A stretch of 64,000 bases of DNA, from contig NZ_JAHXRI010000004.1 in assembly GCF_019923725.1 (NCBI RefSeq), forward strand, positions 124,001 to 188,000. The letters run 5' to 3'. The DNA comes from Zwartia hollandica. GTDB taxonomy: Bacteria; Pseudomonadota; Gammaproteobacteria; Burkholderiales; Burkholderiaceae_B. A program made the position numbers and the translations under genes. This document shows, one piece after another, positions 53,288-61,694 of this stretch (position 1 is its first letter; every line of letters begins with the position of its first letter). Below the pieces are notes generated by a model. It made no database searches. It was not told the origin of the DNA and was given only the letters and a program-made list of their open reading frames with translations.

Positions 53288-54916
53288 TTACTTGCCGGCA
53301 AGCTTGGCATCTTGGGCCAACGTATATTGATCTGCGCGTCCCGTGTAGCTGATTCCTTTGCGCGTGGCCCAAGTGCTGACCTCGTAATGCAATGGGATCA
53401 GTCCCATGAGCTCAATAGCTTTTTCACTTGCTAGTGCCAGTGCGGCGTCGCGTTGCTTGTCATCAATAATCACAACAGCTTTGGCAATCAGTGCATCAAG
53501 TTCTGGGCTAGAAAAACGGCCACGGTTGGCGGCGCCCATACCAGCTTTCGCGTCATAGGTGGCCAACAGTGATCGCAAGGGTGATGAGGTGTCACCAGAG
53601 GAGGCTCCCCAGCCAGCTAGGATGAATGAGAACTCTTGCTTACTTGCCCGCGTGAAAAATATATTGGAAGGCATGGTGTCAACTTTCGTTGGGATGCCAT
53701 TGCGAGACAAAAACTGGGCAACAGCTTGTGCAGTTGCACCGTCGTTAATGTAGCGATTGTTGGGAGAGTGCAAGGTTAGGCCGAATCCGTTCGGATAGCC
53801 GGCTTCTGCCATCAGCTTCTTTGCTCCTGCAGGGTCGTAAGCGTCGGGCTTGAGTTTCTTGCTCGTTCCAAAAAACGACTCGTCGAGTAACTGGCCCGCA
53901 GCGATCGCTTGACCTTCCATGACGCGCGACACAATTGCATTGCGATCAATCATCTTGCTTAAGGCACGGCGTACGCGCGCATCACGCAGGGGGTTGGCTT
54001 CAAGTGGCTTACCATCTGCCGTGGTCACAAAAGGAGAGTTCTTCTCCCGATTGCTGTCTAGATGCAGATAGATCATGCGGTTCGATACGGCGTTTGAAAC
54101 AGTGACTCGTGCATCTTTGTTGAGTTTTGCTGCGTCAGCGGTAGGAACACCTTCAATCATGTGCACATCGCCTGAGAGCAGCGCGGCAACACGCGCAGGC
54201 GCACTGGTAATGATACGGAACGTGACCTTATCCCAGCTCTGTTGAGCGTCGTAATAATCTTTATTGCGTACCAAAATGATTCGATCACCGGAGACATATT
54301 CTTGAAAGCGGAATGGACCGGTTCCAATCATTGCTTTGCCAGAGTTAAAGTCCTCTGTTTTTGCAGTCTCGGCCACCGTCTTAGGAACGATCGCAACCGA
54401 AACCATGTCCGTGGGCAGTAAAGGGTAGGTCGTGGCTGTTGTGAAACGAATGGTGTGCGGGTCTACGATCTTGACCTCTTTGATTGCTCGAACGAACACC
54501 GCAAACGAGGCGGGGCTGTTTGGCACGTTCGGAATACGCTTAATGGTGGCCGCGACATCTTCTGCTGTGAAGGGCTCGCCGTTATGCCACTTAACGTTTT
54601 TACGTAGTTTAAATTCCCACTCAGTATCCGATAAGGCTTTCCATGACTCTGCGAGTCCTGGGTAGGTTTTAAGGCTTGCGTCGGCTTTCACGAGCGTTTC
54701 AAACACGTGCGCGGCCATCGCGTTATTTGGCGTCAGATTATGAAAGTGGGGATCAACCGTCGTGACCGGAGTCGACAGGGCGATGGTCAGGTCCTTGTTC
54801 TGAGCCAACGTCGTTGTGCTCCAACAGGCGAGTGTGAGCGATCCCGTCAGCGCTAAACTGAGCAGACCGCGGCGTAAGCCGTTAAACCCGTGTGTGTGTG
54901 ACTTGACTGTCGTCAT
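53288..54916 (-). CDS. Peptide-type ABC transporter substrate-binding protein (SBP family 5)
   Basis: The 542-residue periplasmic receptor has a long signal peptide (MTTVKSHTHGFNGLRRGLLS..., cut near TTLAQ). SBP_5 marks are TTVDPHFHNLTPNNAM, ETLVKADASLKTYPGLAESW and WEFKLRKNVKWHNGEPFTAEDV. It leads the operon receptor-DppB-DppC-DppD-DppF-aspartoacylase. Such receptors bind di- or oligopeptides, opines, nickel or glutathione; the ligand is unknown. Confidence 0.92.
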   Translation of the reverse strand: MTTVKSHTHGFNGLRRGLLSLALTGSLTLACWSTTTLAQNKDLTIALSTPVTTVDPHFHNLTPNNAMAAHVFETLVKADASLKTYPGLAESWKALSDTEWEFKLRKNVKWHNGEPFTAEDVAATIKRIPNVPNSPASFAVFVRAIKEVKIVDPHTIRFTTATTYPLLPTDMVSVAIVPKTVAETAKTEDFNSGKAMIGTGPFRFQEYVSGDRIILVRNKDYYDAQQSWDKVTFRIITSAPARVAALLSGDVHMIEGVPTADAAKLNKDARVTVSNAVSNRMIYLHLDSNREKNSPFVTTADGKPLEANPLRDARVRRALSKMIDRNAIVSRVMEGQAIAAGQLLDESFFGTSKKLKPDAYDPAGAKKLMAEAGYPNGFGLTLHSPNNRYINDGATAQAVAQFLSRNGIPTKVDTMPSNIFFTRASKQEFSFILAGWGASSGDTSSPLRSLLATYDAKAGMGAANRGRFSSPELDALIAKAVVIIDDKQRDAALALASEKAIELMGLIPLHYEVSTWATRKGISYTGRADQYTLAQDAKLAGK

Positions 54917-55064
54917 GGCGGTTTCCTGAATAGATTGAATAACAACTCGAACTATAGCGGCTGCCCTGCGCTGTTACAAGCGATATGACCAATGGTTTGC
55001 CCGAGGGTAGAATCAAATTGCTGCCTTTAATTGTTTTAAATGGCAAGACTCAAATAGGATTCAC

Positions 55065-56156
55065 ATGAAGCTGTTATCCCCCGTTTCGCTTGGCGCACTC
55101 TCACTCAAAAATAGAGTAGTGATGGCCCCGTTGACCCGCATGCGTGCAGGCGCAGAGGACGTTCCTGGCGACCTAGCTGCGCAATACTACGCGCAGCGCT
55201 CGAGTGCTGGATTGATCATTTCCGAGGCGGCGCAAATCTCTTCTCAGGGCAAGGGATACCCTGCCACGCCGGGTATTTACTCGGATGCTCAGGTTGCAGG
55301 TTGGCAAAAGGTGACCGATGCCGTGCATGCTGCGGGTGGAACAATTGTTTGCCAGTTGTGGCATGTTGGTCGGATTTCCCATTCTTCGCTGCATCCATCT
55401 GAGGGTTTACCCGTAGCGCCATCTGCCATCGCGCCCCAAGGCAAGGTGTACACCGCAACGTGGGAGCTCGCTCCTTTTGAGACGCCACGCGCTTTGGCCC
55501 TCGATGAAATGCCTGCTTTGATTGCGAGCTATGTTCAAGCTGCCAAGCAAGCGAAAGCCGCTGGGTTTGACGGGGTTGAAGTGCATGGCGCCAATGGTTA
55601 CTTGCTGGATCAGTTCTTGCATGACGGATCAAACAAGCGCAAGGATCAATATGGTGGTTCGATTGAAAATAGAGCACGCTTGCTTCTAGAGGTGATGCAA
55701 GCGGTTGCGACGGTGTGGTCGACTGATCGAATCGGTGTGCGTCTGTCACCCTATGGCACCTTTAATGATATGTCTGATCAAGACACGATCGGCTTGTTCA
55801 CGCATGTCATCAAGGCGCTCGATAAATTGAATCTAGCGTATCTGCATTTGATCGAACCTCGTTCGACAATGGCGGGCGGGACGGATAAGGTGAAAGACGA
55901 TCAGCCCAGTGCGTCGGCGTTGTTTCGGCCATTTTTCTCAGGCAAGATTCTGGCTGCAGGGGGATACGATAAGGTCGGCGCCGAGGCCGCTTTGGCTGGG
56001 GGCCAGGCAGATGCTGTTGCCTTTGGTCGCTTCTTCATTTCCAACCCTGATCTACCAAAGCGTTTTGAGACCGGTGCTGCACTGACACCTTATGACCGCG
56101 CGACCTTTTATGGTGGCGGAGCAAAGGGTTATGTAGATTACCCCTCAATCAGCTGA
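55065..56156 (+). CDS. Old Yellow Enzyme family alkene reductase (NemA-like)
   Basis: FMN-dependent ene reductase of 363 residues. Typical patterns are NRVVMAPLTRMRA, CQLWHVGRISH, DGVEVHGANGYLLDQFLHDGSN and RYGG-like QYGGSIENR, with the His/Asn substrate pair in HGAN. These enzymes reduce activated C=C bonds and nitro compounds with NADPH. It diverges from the ABC operon across 148 bp and precedes the crotonase/CoA-transferase pair on the same strand (36 bp gap). Confidence 0.93.
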   Translation: MKLLSPVSLGALSLKNRVVMAPLTRMRAGAEDVPGDLAAQYYAQRSSAGLIISEAAQISSQGKGYPATPGIYSDAQVAGWQKVTDAVHAAGGTIVCQLWHVGRISHSSLHPSEGLPVAPSAIAPQGKVYTATWELAPFETPRALALDEMPALIASYVQAAKQAKAAGFDGVEVHGANGYLLDQFLHDGSNKRKDQYGGSIENRARLLLEVMQAVATVWSTDRIGVRLSPYGTFNDMSDQDTIGLFTHVIKALDKLNLAYLHLIEPRSTMAGGTDKVKDDQPSASALFRPFFSGKILAAGGYDKVGAEAALAGGQADAVAFGRFFISNPDLPKRFETGAALTPYDRATFYGGGAKGYVDYPSIS

Positions 56157-56192
56157 TACATTTACTGAAGTTTTATTCAAACTAATCTACGG

Positions 56193-56981
56193 ATGAATGA
56201 CATGTCGGAAATCTTATTGCAGTCCCGTGAAGGTGATATTGTCACTCTCACAATTAACCGGCCAGAAAAGCTGAATGCAATGACTAAGCCGCTTTGGGGT
56301 GAGCTTGGGGATGCCATGGTTGCGTTGTCTGAACAGGAAGATGTGCGCTGCATTATTTTGCGTGGTGCCGGTGAGAAGGCGTTTTCACCTGGTAACGATA
56401 TTAGCGAGTTTGAAACGCAGCGCTCCAACAAGGCGCAAGCCACAGAGTACGGTCACTTCATGCATCAGACCGTCAAGAAGATAAAAAGCTGTCGTCATCC
56501 CGTTGTCGCACAGATTCATGGAATTTGTGTCGGTGGTGGCATGGAGATTGCTGCGCTTGCAGACATTCGTATCTGTGGTGCGTCGAGTCGCTTCGGTGCG
56601 CCGATCAAGAACTTGGGCCTCGTGATGGCCTACGACGAAATGGAACCGATTGCCTCGCTCATTGGCTCATCCAAAGCCTTGGAACTGTTGCTGGAAGGTC
56701 GGATCATTGATGCGCAAGAGGCTTTACGCATTGGCCTCGTTTCGCGCGTGGTACCCGATGAGCAGGTCGCAGGTGAAGCGCTCGCTACAGCACAGCGGAT
56801 TGCGTCGGGTGCACCGTTGGTTGCGCGTTGGCACAAGCAGTTTGCGCGCCGTTTAAAAGACGCTACGCCCTTGACTGACAAAGAGAGAGAAGAGTGTTTT
56901 GATTGTTTTGATACGGAAGATTTCCGTATTGGCTACAAATCATTTCTTGCCAAGCAGCCTCCTAAATTCGTAGGTCGATAA
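56193..56981 (+). CDS. Enoyl-CoA hydratase/isomerase family protein
   Basis: Crotonase-fold protein of 262 residues with the oxyanion-hole segments RGAGEKAFSPGNDISEF and IHGICVGGGMEIAALADIRI. The first catalytic Glu of classical hydratases (in FGxPE) is replaced: the loop reads FGAPIKNLGL. A Glu at the second position (ALELLLEG) remains. It may therefore be an isomerase, hydrolase or decarboxylase rather than a hydratase. The CoA-transferase gene starts four bases after its stop, so both likely act on one acyl-CoA. ATG 56202 is an alternative start. Confidence 0.87.
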   Translation: MNDMSEILLQSREGDIVTLTINRPEKLNAMTKPLWGELGDAMVALSEQEDVRCIILRGAGEKAFSPGNDISEFETQRSNKAQATEYGHFMHQTVKKIKSCRHPVVAQIHGICVGGGMEIAALADIRICGASSRFGAPIKNLGLVMAYDEMEPIASLIGSSKALELLLEGRIIDAQEALRIGLVSRVVPDEQVAGEALATAQRIASGAPLVARWHKQFARRLKDATPLTDKEREECFDCFDTEDFRIGYKSFLAKQPPKFVGR

Positions 56982-56985
56982 CGCA

Positions 56986-58215
56986 ATGAGTCAAAACGAC
57001 GTAAAGACCGCCGCGCCAACGGGTCCTCTCGCAGGTATTCGTGTGCTTGAGCTTTCTCAGATTATGGCGGGTCCGACCTGCGGCCTGATGTTGGCTGACA
57101 TGGGTGCAGATGTCATCAAGATAGAAAAATTGCCCAAAGGCGACGATTCGCGCGGCTATCAAGATCCGCAGATCAATGGTGTCTCGGCGCCATTTTTGAT
57201 TTTGAATCGGAACAAACGCGGTATGGGCCTTGATTTGAAGAATCCGAAAGGTGCGGATGTACTCAAACGTATGGTTGTACACGCAGATGTTCTGACAGAG
57301 AACTATCGACGTGGCACGATGGAGAAGCTCGGCGTCGGTTACGACGTGTTGAAGGCGGTCAACCCAGGTCTGATTTATGCCGTTGTGTCAGGCTATGGCC
57401 GAACGGGCCCGCTTGCCGACAAAGGTGGCTTTGATTTGATAGCGCAGGGCTTTGGTGGCCTCATGAGTATTACCGGTCACCCAGGTGGTCCGCCCGCTAA
57501 GACCGGTAATCCTGTCTCGGATATCAATGCTGGGATCTTATCTTGCGTAGGCGTGCTGGCAGCACTGATCGAACGCGGTAAGTCTGGGGTTGGGCAGATT
57601 GTCGACACCTCGTTGATGGAAGCCGCGATGCAACAGACCTATTGGCAAGCAGCCATGTTTTTTGCGACAGGGTTGTCAGCAGGTCCCGGTGGATCGGCGC
57701 ATCCCTTGACTGCTCCCTATCAGGCTTTTAAGACCGCTAACGGCTATCTCAATATCGGTGGCGCGAATCAGGCCAATTGGGAGCGCGTTGCCGAAACGCT
57801 TGGTCATCCTGAGTGGAAGACGGACCCACGCTTTGAGAACAACACGATTAGGCTAGCCAATCGCGAAGTGCTCGAGCAGTTGATCGAAGCCGAACTTTGC
57901 AAAAAGACAACTGCAGAGTGGATCGCTGTATTTGACAAGACTGGCGTCCCCGCGGGCCCTGTGCACACCATTGAGGAAGCCCTCACGCATCCACAGGCGT
58001 TAGCACGCGAGATGGTGGTTGAGTCGGTTCATCCGCAAGCAGGCCTGGTAAAAGGGGTGGGCTTCCCAGTGAAGTTTTCTGAGCAGCCTCGCACTCCCGC
58101 CACGCCCGCTCCGGGTCTCGGTCAGCATACTGTTCAAGTATTGCGAGAGTTCGGGTTTCGTGATGACGAAATCACAGATCTTGTGAGTGATAGGGTGGTG
58201 CTGGACGCCTCGTAG
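56986..58215 (+). CDS. Class III CoA-transferase (CaiB/BaiF family)
   Basis: The 409-residue protein shows LAGIRVLELSQIMAGPTCGLMLADMGADVIKIE, NRNKRGMGLDLK and SGYGRTGPLADKGGFD. The catalytic Asp is probably D179 in NPVSDINAG, which forms an acyl-enzyme anhydride. It moves CoA between carboxylic acids. The tight link to the crotonase gene suggests that a carboxylic acid is activated and then transformed at its alpha-beta carbons. The substrate is unknown. Confidence 0.9.
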   Translation: MSQNDVKTAAPTGPLAGIRVLELSQIMAGPTCGLMLADMGADVIKIEKLPKGDDSRGYQDPQINGVSAPFLILNRNKRGMGLDLKNPKGADVLKRMVVHADVLTENYRRGTMEKLGVGYDVLKAVNPGLIYAVVSGYGRTGPLADKGGFDLIAQGFGGLMSITGHPGGPPAKTGNPVSDINAGILSCVGVLAALIERGKSGVGQIVDTSLMEAAMQQTYWQAAMFFATGLSAGPGGSAHPLTAPYQAFKTANGYLNIGGANQANWERVAETLGHPEWKTDPRFENNTIRLANREVLEQLIEAELCKKTTAEWIAVFDKTGVPAGPVHTIEEALTHPQALAREMVVESVHPQAGLVKGVGFPVKFSEQPRTPATPAPGLGQHTVQVLREFGFRDDEITDLVSDRVVLDAS

Positions 58216-58254
58216 TTTTCAAGTCGTGGCCTCCTAGTCGTTCAAACGTCTGCA

Positions 58255-59034
58255 CTACTTGAGTGATTTAACGAACTGACGACAGTTGCCGAGGATTGTG
58301 TCGCTGGCTTTAGCGAGCAATCCTTGGTCTGAGCCCAAGCCGACCATTTTGTAGCCCCACTCAAGATAGCGCTGCACATCCGCTTCGTTTGCGGCAAGGA
58401 TCCCGATCGACTTGCCGTGTTTTGCAGCGATGCCGGGCAAAGTCTGGATTGCGCGCTGAACGTCTGGATGATGCTGTTGTCCCAAGAATCCCATGCTTGC
58501 AGCCATGTCATTAGGGCCAATGAACGCGCCATCGACCCCGTCAACAGCGATGATGCTGTCAAAGAATTTAACGCCATCAGCTGATTCAATTTGCACCAAG
58601 ACGCAGATTTGCTCAGAAGCAGTTTGCGCATAGTCTGCGATACGGCCCCAGCGGTTGGCCCGGTGTTGACCGGCCACACCTCGGATACCTTGGTGCGGGT
58701 AACGCGTTGCTTGCACAATTTCTTTGGCCTGATCCGCGGATTCAACATTGGGAAGAATGAGTGTCCGTACGCCCATGTCCAAATATTGTTTAACCAGATC
58801 TTTGTCAAACTTAACGAGTCTGACAGCAGGTTCGAGCGGGTATGCGCCGAGCATTTGTAGCTGCGTCAGCACGCTATTCAAGTCGTTGGGTGAGTGCTCC
58901 ATGTCTAGGGTGAGCCAGTCGTAGCCTGAGCCCGCAACGATCTCTGTCGAATAGGAGTTAGATAGCGCGCACCACAAGCCGAGTTGTATTTGCTTGTTAT
59001 GGAGGGCTATTTTGAGTGTGTTTGGCTTCAACAT
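58255..59034 (-). CDS. HpcH/HpaI aldolase family protein
   Basis: Class II, metal-dependent aldolase of the 2,4-dihydroxyhept-2-enedioate aldolase group. The start MLKPNTLKIAL (259 residues) fits family length; longer starts at 59049 and 59136 add unrelated residues. Marks are DMEHS with the catalytic His, QIESADG with the metal Glu, GPNDMAASMG with the metal Asp, and a GIRGVAGQHRANRWG loop. Such enzymes split or form 2-keto-4-hydroxy acids to pyruvate or a similar keto acid and an aldehyde. It converges on the CoA-transferase gene. Confidence 0.9.
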   Translation of the reverse strand: MLKPNTLKIALHNKQIQLGLWCALSNSYSTEIVAGSGYDWLTLDMEHSPNDLNSVLTQLQMLGAYPLEPAVRLVKFDKDLVKQYLDMGVRTLILPNVESADQAKEIVQATRYPHQGIRGVAGQHRANRWGRIADYAQTASEQICVLVQIESADGVKFFDSIIAVDGVDGAFIGPNDMAASMGFLGQQHHPDVQRAIQTLPGIAAKHGKSIGILAANEADVQRYLEWGYKMVGLGSDQGLLAKASDTILGNCRQFVKSLK

Positions 59035-59186
59035 GGCGAGACGGCTCATTGGCGAGTGGATCGGAGGATTGCCCGAGCATGGTAGTGCAGAATCGGACTT
59101 TTGAGTACTGCTAATAGGCGTGGTATTTCTAGGCACGAGTGCTGAAAGGTGCTAAGGTTTGTGCACAAAAATTATGGAGAACCAGA

Positions 59187-60212
59187 ATGCTTTTCCCCAC
59201 CACGATCGTTGGAAGTTACCCGCAACCTGATTGGCTGATTGACCGCGAGAAGCTTGCCGGACGCTTTCCGCCCCGCGTGAGAGCGAAAGAATTGTGGCGT
59301 GTGCAGGAACCGTATCTGCAACAAGCCATGGAGGATGCGACAGTATTGGCCATTCGTGCGCAAGAGCAGGCGGGTTTAGACATCATCACGGATGGTGAAA
59401 TTCGTCGTGAGAGCTATTCAAACAGAATTGCAACGGCGTTGGCTGGCGTGGATATTGATAATCCAGGAACAGCGTTAGACCGTTCTGGGCATCCTAATCC
59501 CGTCCCGCGTATCGTTGGGAAAATTAAACGTATTAAGCCGATTGAAGTCGAGGATCTTCTGTTTTTAAAAGCGCATACGGATCGAAAGGTAAAGATCACG
59601 GTGCCTGGCCCCTTCACGATGTTGCAACAGGCGCAAAATGACTTTTACGCGTCTGAAGAAGAGGCGGCGATGGATTATGCAGTTGCGCTGAACGAAGAAA
59701 TTAAAGATTTGTTTGCCAACGGTGCAGATGTTGTACAGATTGATGAGCCCTACATGCAGGCACGCCCCGAAAAAGCGCGTCAGTACGGCATCAACGCGTT
59801 GAATCGTGCGTTGGAAGGGATCAAGGGCCAAACAGCTGTGCATATATGCTTTGGCTACGCGGCCGTTATCCATGCGCGTCCCTCTGGCTATGATTTCTTA
59901 CCCGAGCTGGCACAGTGTTCCTGTAACCAGGTGTCCATCGAGACCGCGCAATCGAGCCTAGACTGCAAAATCCTTGAAACTCTGGGTGACAAGCAGGTGA
60001 TGGTCGGTTGTCTCGACTTGAGTGATATGAAAGTCGAACCGGCAGAGCTAGTTGCCATGCGCATTCGACGCGCACTCAAGCACATCAAGCCTGAGCAAGT
60101 GATTCTCGCTCCAGATTGTGGAATGAAGTACTTGCCACGTGAGGTTGCGGACGGTAAGTTGAAGTCTATGGTGCAAGCAGCGCAGATGCTGCGCAAGGAA
60201 TATGCCAAGTGA
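59187..60212 (+). CDS. MetE C-terminal-domain-like methyltransferase
   Basis: A 341-residue protein equivalent to the catalytic half of cobalamin-independent methionine synthase. TTIVGSYPQPDW starts the barrel, DIITDGEIRRESY and QIDEPYMQ follow, and zinc ligands H219 and C221 (VHICFGYA) and C311 (APDCGMKYL) are in place. The ATG at 59187 is chosen for its GGAG site. Stand-alone copies act as methyltransferases or in cleaving alkyl groups from thiols. Its stop overlaps the GTG of the maleate isomerase-type gene, so the two are made together. The substrate is unknown. Confidence 0.85.
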   Translation: MLFPTTIVGSYPQPDWLIDREKLAGRFPPRVRAKELWRVQEPYLQQAMEDATVLAIRAQEQAGLDIITDGEIRRESYSNRIATALAGVDIDNPGTALDRSGHPNPVPRIVGKIKRIKPIEVEDLLFLKAHTDRKVKITVPGPFTMLQQAQNDFYASEEEAAMDYAVALNEEIKDLFANGADVVQIDEPYMQARPEKARQYGINALNRALEGIKGQTAVHICFGYAAVIHARPSGYDFLPELAQCSCNQVSIETAQSSLDCKILETLGDKQVMVGCLDLSDMKVEPAELVAMRIRRALKHIKPEQVILAPDCGMKYLPREVADGKLKSMVQAAQMLRKEYAK

Positions 60213-60931
60213 TTGACTACGGCTCCCGTTTGCGGCTCGGTGTGATCGTACCGTCAGGTAATGTGATCGCTGAGCCACAGATCCATGCGATGTTGCCAGA
60301 GGGGGTCGTGGCGTACATGACCCGCCTTGAACTCAGAGGCAGCTCGGAGCCGGAGTTGCTTGAAATGAGCCGGCATGTCGAGTCCGGCGCCAAGTTGTTG
60401 TCTGATGCACAAGTCGATGCGGTGGTGTTTCACTGTACGGCTGTGAGCACCTTCAGTCCCAGCATGGGTGAAGACATTGAAGCTCGTATTGCCAAGGCGA
60501 GTGGCTTACCAGCTATATCAACTTCTGAAGCGATTTTGACTGCCTTGCGTGCGCTTAAGGCGAAGAAAATTGTATTGCTCACGCCATATATCGATTCTGT
60601 TAATGCCCGAGAAGTCGCTTTCTTGCAGCACCATGGTTTTGAGGTGCTTGAGGAGGTCGGACTTGGCGTGAACACGAACGCAGAGATGGCAAAGCTCTCT
60701 CCGCAGATCTGGGTTGATCTCGCAAGTAAGCATCAGCGCGAAGATGCAGATGCTTACTTCATAAGCTGCACCGCAGTGCGTTCTGCCGAAGTCATTGAAG
60801 AGATCGAAGCGCTCGTTGGACGTCCGGTGATTACTAGCAACCAGGCCATGGTTTGGTATGCATTAAGAAAAAATGCGATTGCAAACCAGCAGCCTGGATT
60901 CGGCTCGCTATTTTCGATTACGTCGATTTAG
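60209..60931 (+). CDS. Maleate cis-trans isomerase family protein with both catalytic cysteines
   Basis: The 240-residue Asp/Glu racemase-superfamily protein starts at a GTG that overlaps the previous stop. LGVIVPSGNVIAEP marks the maleate isomerase group. Both active-site cysteines are present, C76 in FHCTAVS and C187 in ISCTAVRS, matching the cysteine pair of maleate isomerase, which turns maleate to fumarate without cofactor. Among the five superfamily members in this window it is the only one with both. It may isomerise maleate or a substituted maleate made in this cluster. Confidence 0.85.
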   Translation: MIDYGSRLRLGVIVPSGNVIAEPQIHAMLPEGVVAYMTRLELRGSSEPELLEMSRHVESGAKLLSDAQVDAVVFHCTAVSTFSPSMGEDIEARIAKASGLPAISTSEAILTALRALKAKKIVLLTPYIDSVNAREVAFLQHHGFEVLEEVGLGVNTNAEMAKLSPQIWVDLASKHQREDADAYFISCTAVRSAEVIEEIEALVGRPVITSNQAMVWYALRKNAIANQQPGFGSLFSITSI

Positions 60932-60947
60932 TAAGTGTGATGCGTGA

Positions 60948-61610
60948 TCACTTATGCCAGGTTGTGAAGGCATCGACGTCCATCCGCGTGCTCTTGTAGC
61001 TGTTGAGCGGCGCTTGCATGTCGGGGTAGCCCAGCGACATGCTGACGATGAGCCGTTTTGTTGAGGGTACACCCAAGAAATTTCGAATAGCGTTTGGATA
61101 ACCAGATACCGACGCTTGCATACAGGTGCCAAGACCTGCGCCATGCGCGGCCAGAGTGAAGGTCTGTAAAAATAGACCCATGTCCAGGGTAGACCAGGGC
61201 GTAAGTGAGTCGTCCATAAAAAAGAAGACGGCGACTGGGGCTCCAAAAAATTCAAAGTTCCTCAGGCGCAACTGATTGCGCAAGGTGGCATCGTCCCGCC
61301 CGATACCCAAGGCATTGAAGCGACGTGTTCCATGATCCTTGGCGCGGAAGTCCAGCGCTTCGGGCCAGGTCGGGGGATCTGGAATATCGTAATCAGGACG
61401 TGTTCCGGTGCTTGCCAGGTCAAACAGGATTTTGCTGAGTGCATCGCGCTTTTCGCCCGACACGATTGCGACTTCCCATGGCTGCGTATTTTTGTATGAC
61501 GGACTGCGGCCAGCAGCATGGAGCACTTCTCGCAGCAAGGCCTCAGGCACGGGAGTTGATTGAAAACCTCTGATGCTCTGTCGACTATTGATGCCTTGCA
61601 GCAATTCCAT
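60948..61610 (-). CDS. Nitroreductase family FMN protein
   Basis: The 220-residue protein has the N-terminal RQSIRGFQSTPVPEALLREVLHAAGRSPSYKNTQPWEVAIV with FMN-contact Arg and Ser/Asn residues, and a C-terminal SMSLGYPD...NSYKSTRMDVD segment. It reduces nitroaromatics or quinones with NAD(P)H. It converges on the maleate isomerase-type gene with 16 bp between stops, which contain a 6-bp inverted repeat (60932-60937/60949-60954). Confidence 0.88.
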   Translation of the reverse strand: MELLQGINSRQSIRGFQSTPVPEALLREVLHAAGRSPSYKNTQPWEVAIVSGEKRDALSKILFDLASTGTRPDYDIPDPPTWPEALDFRAKDHGTRRFNALGIGRDDATLRNQLRLRNFEFFGAPVAVFFFMDDSLTPWSTLDMGLFLQTFTLAAHGAGLGTCMQASVSGYPNAIRNFLGVPSTKRLIVSMSLGYPDMQAPLNSYKSTRMDVDAFTTWHK

Positions 61611-61694
61611 GGTGATTCTTCCTTTACTTCCATATGTATGTGGCGCAATGGTTTAAAGTAGCATCAATCAAATATTTTTTCATGGAGACGCGCG

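Noticed and set aside
60932-60954. Bidirectional terminator between the maleate isomerase-type and nitroreductase genes
   Set aside because: The inverted repeat is only 6 bp with an 11-base loop and has no T tract.
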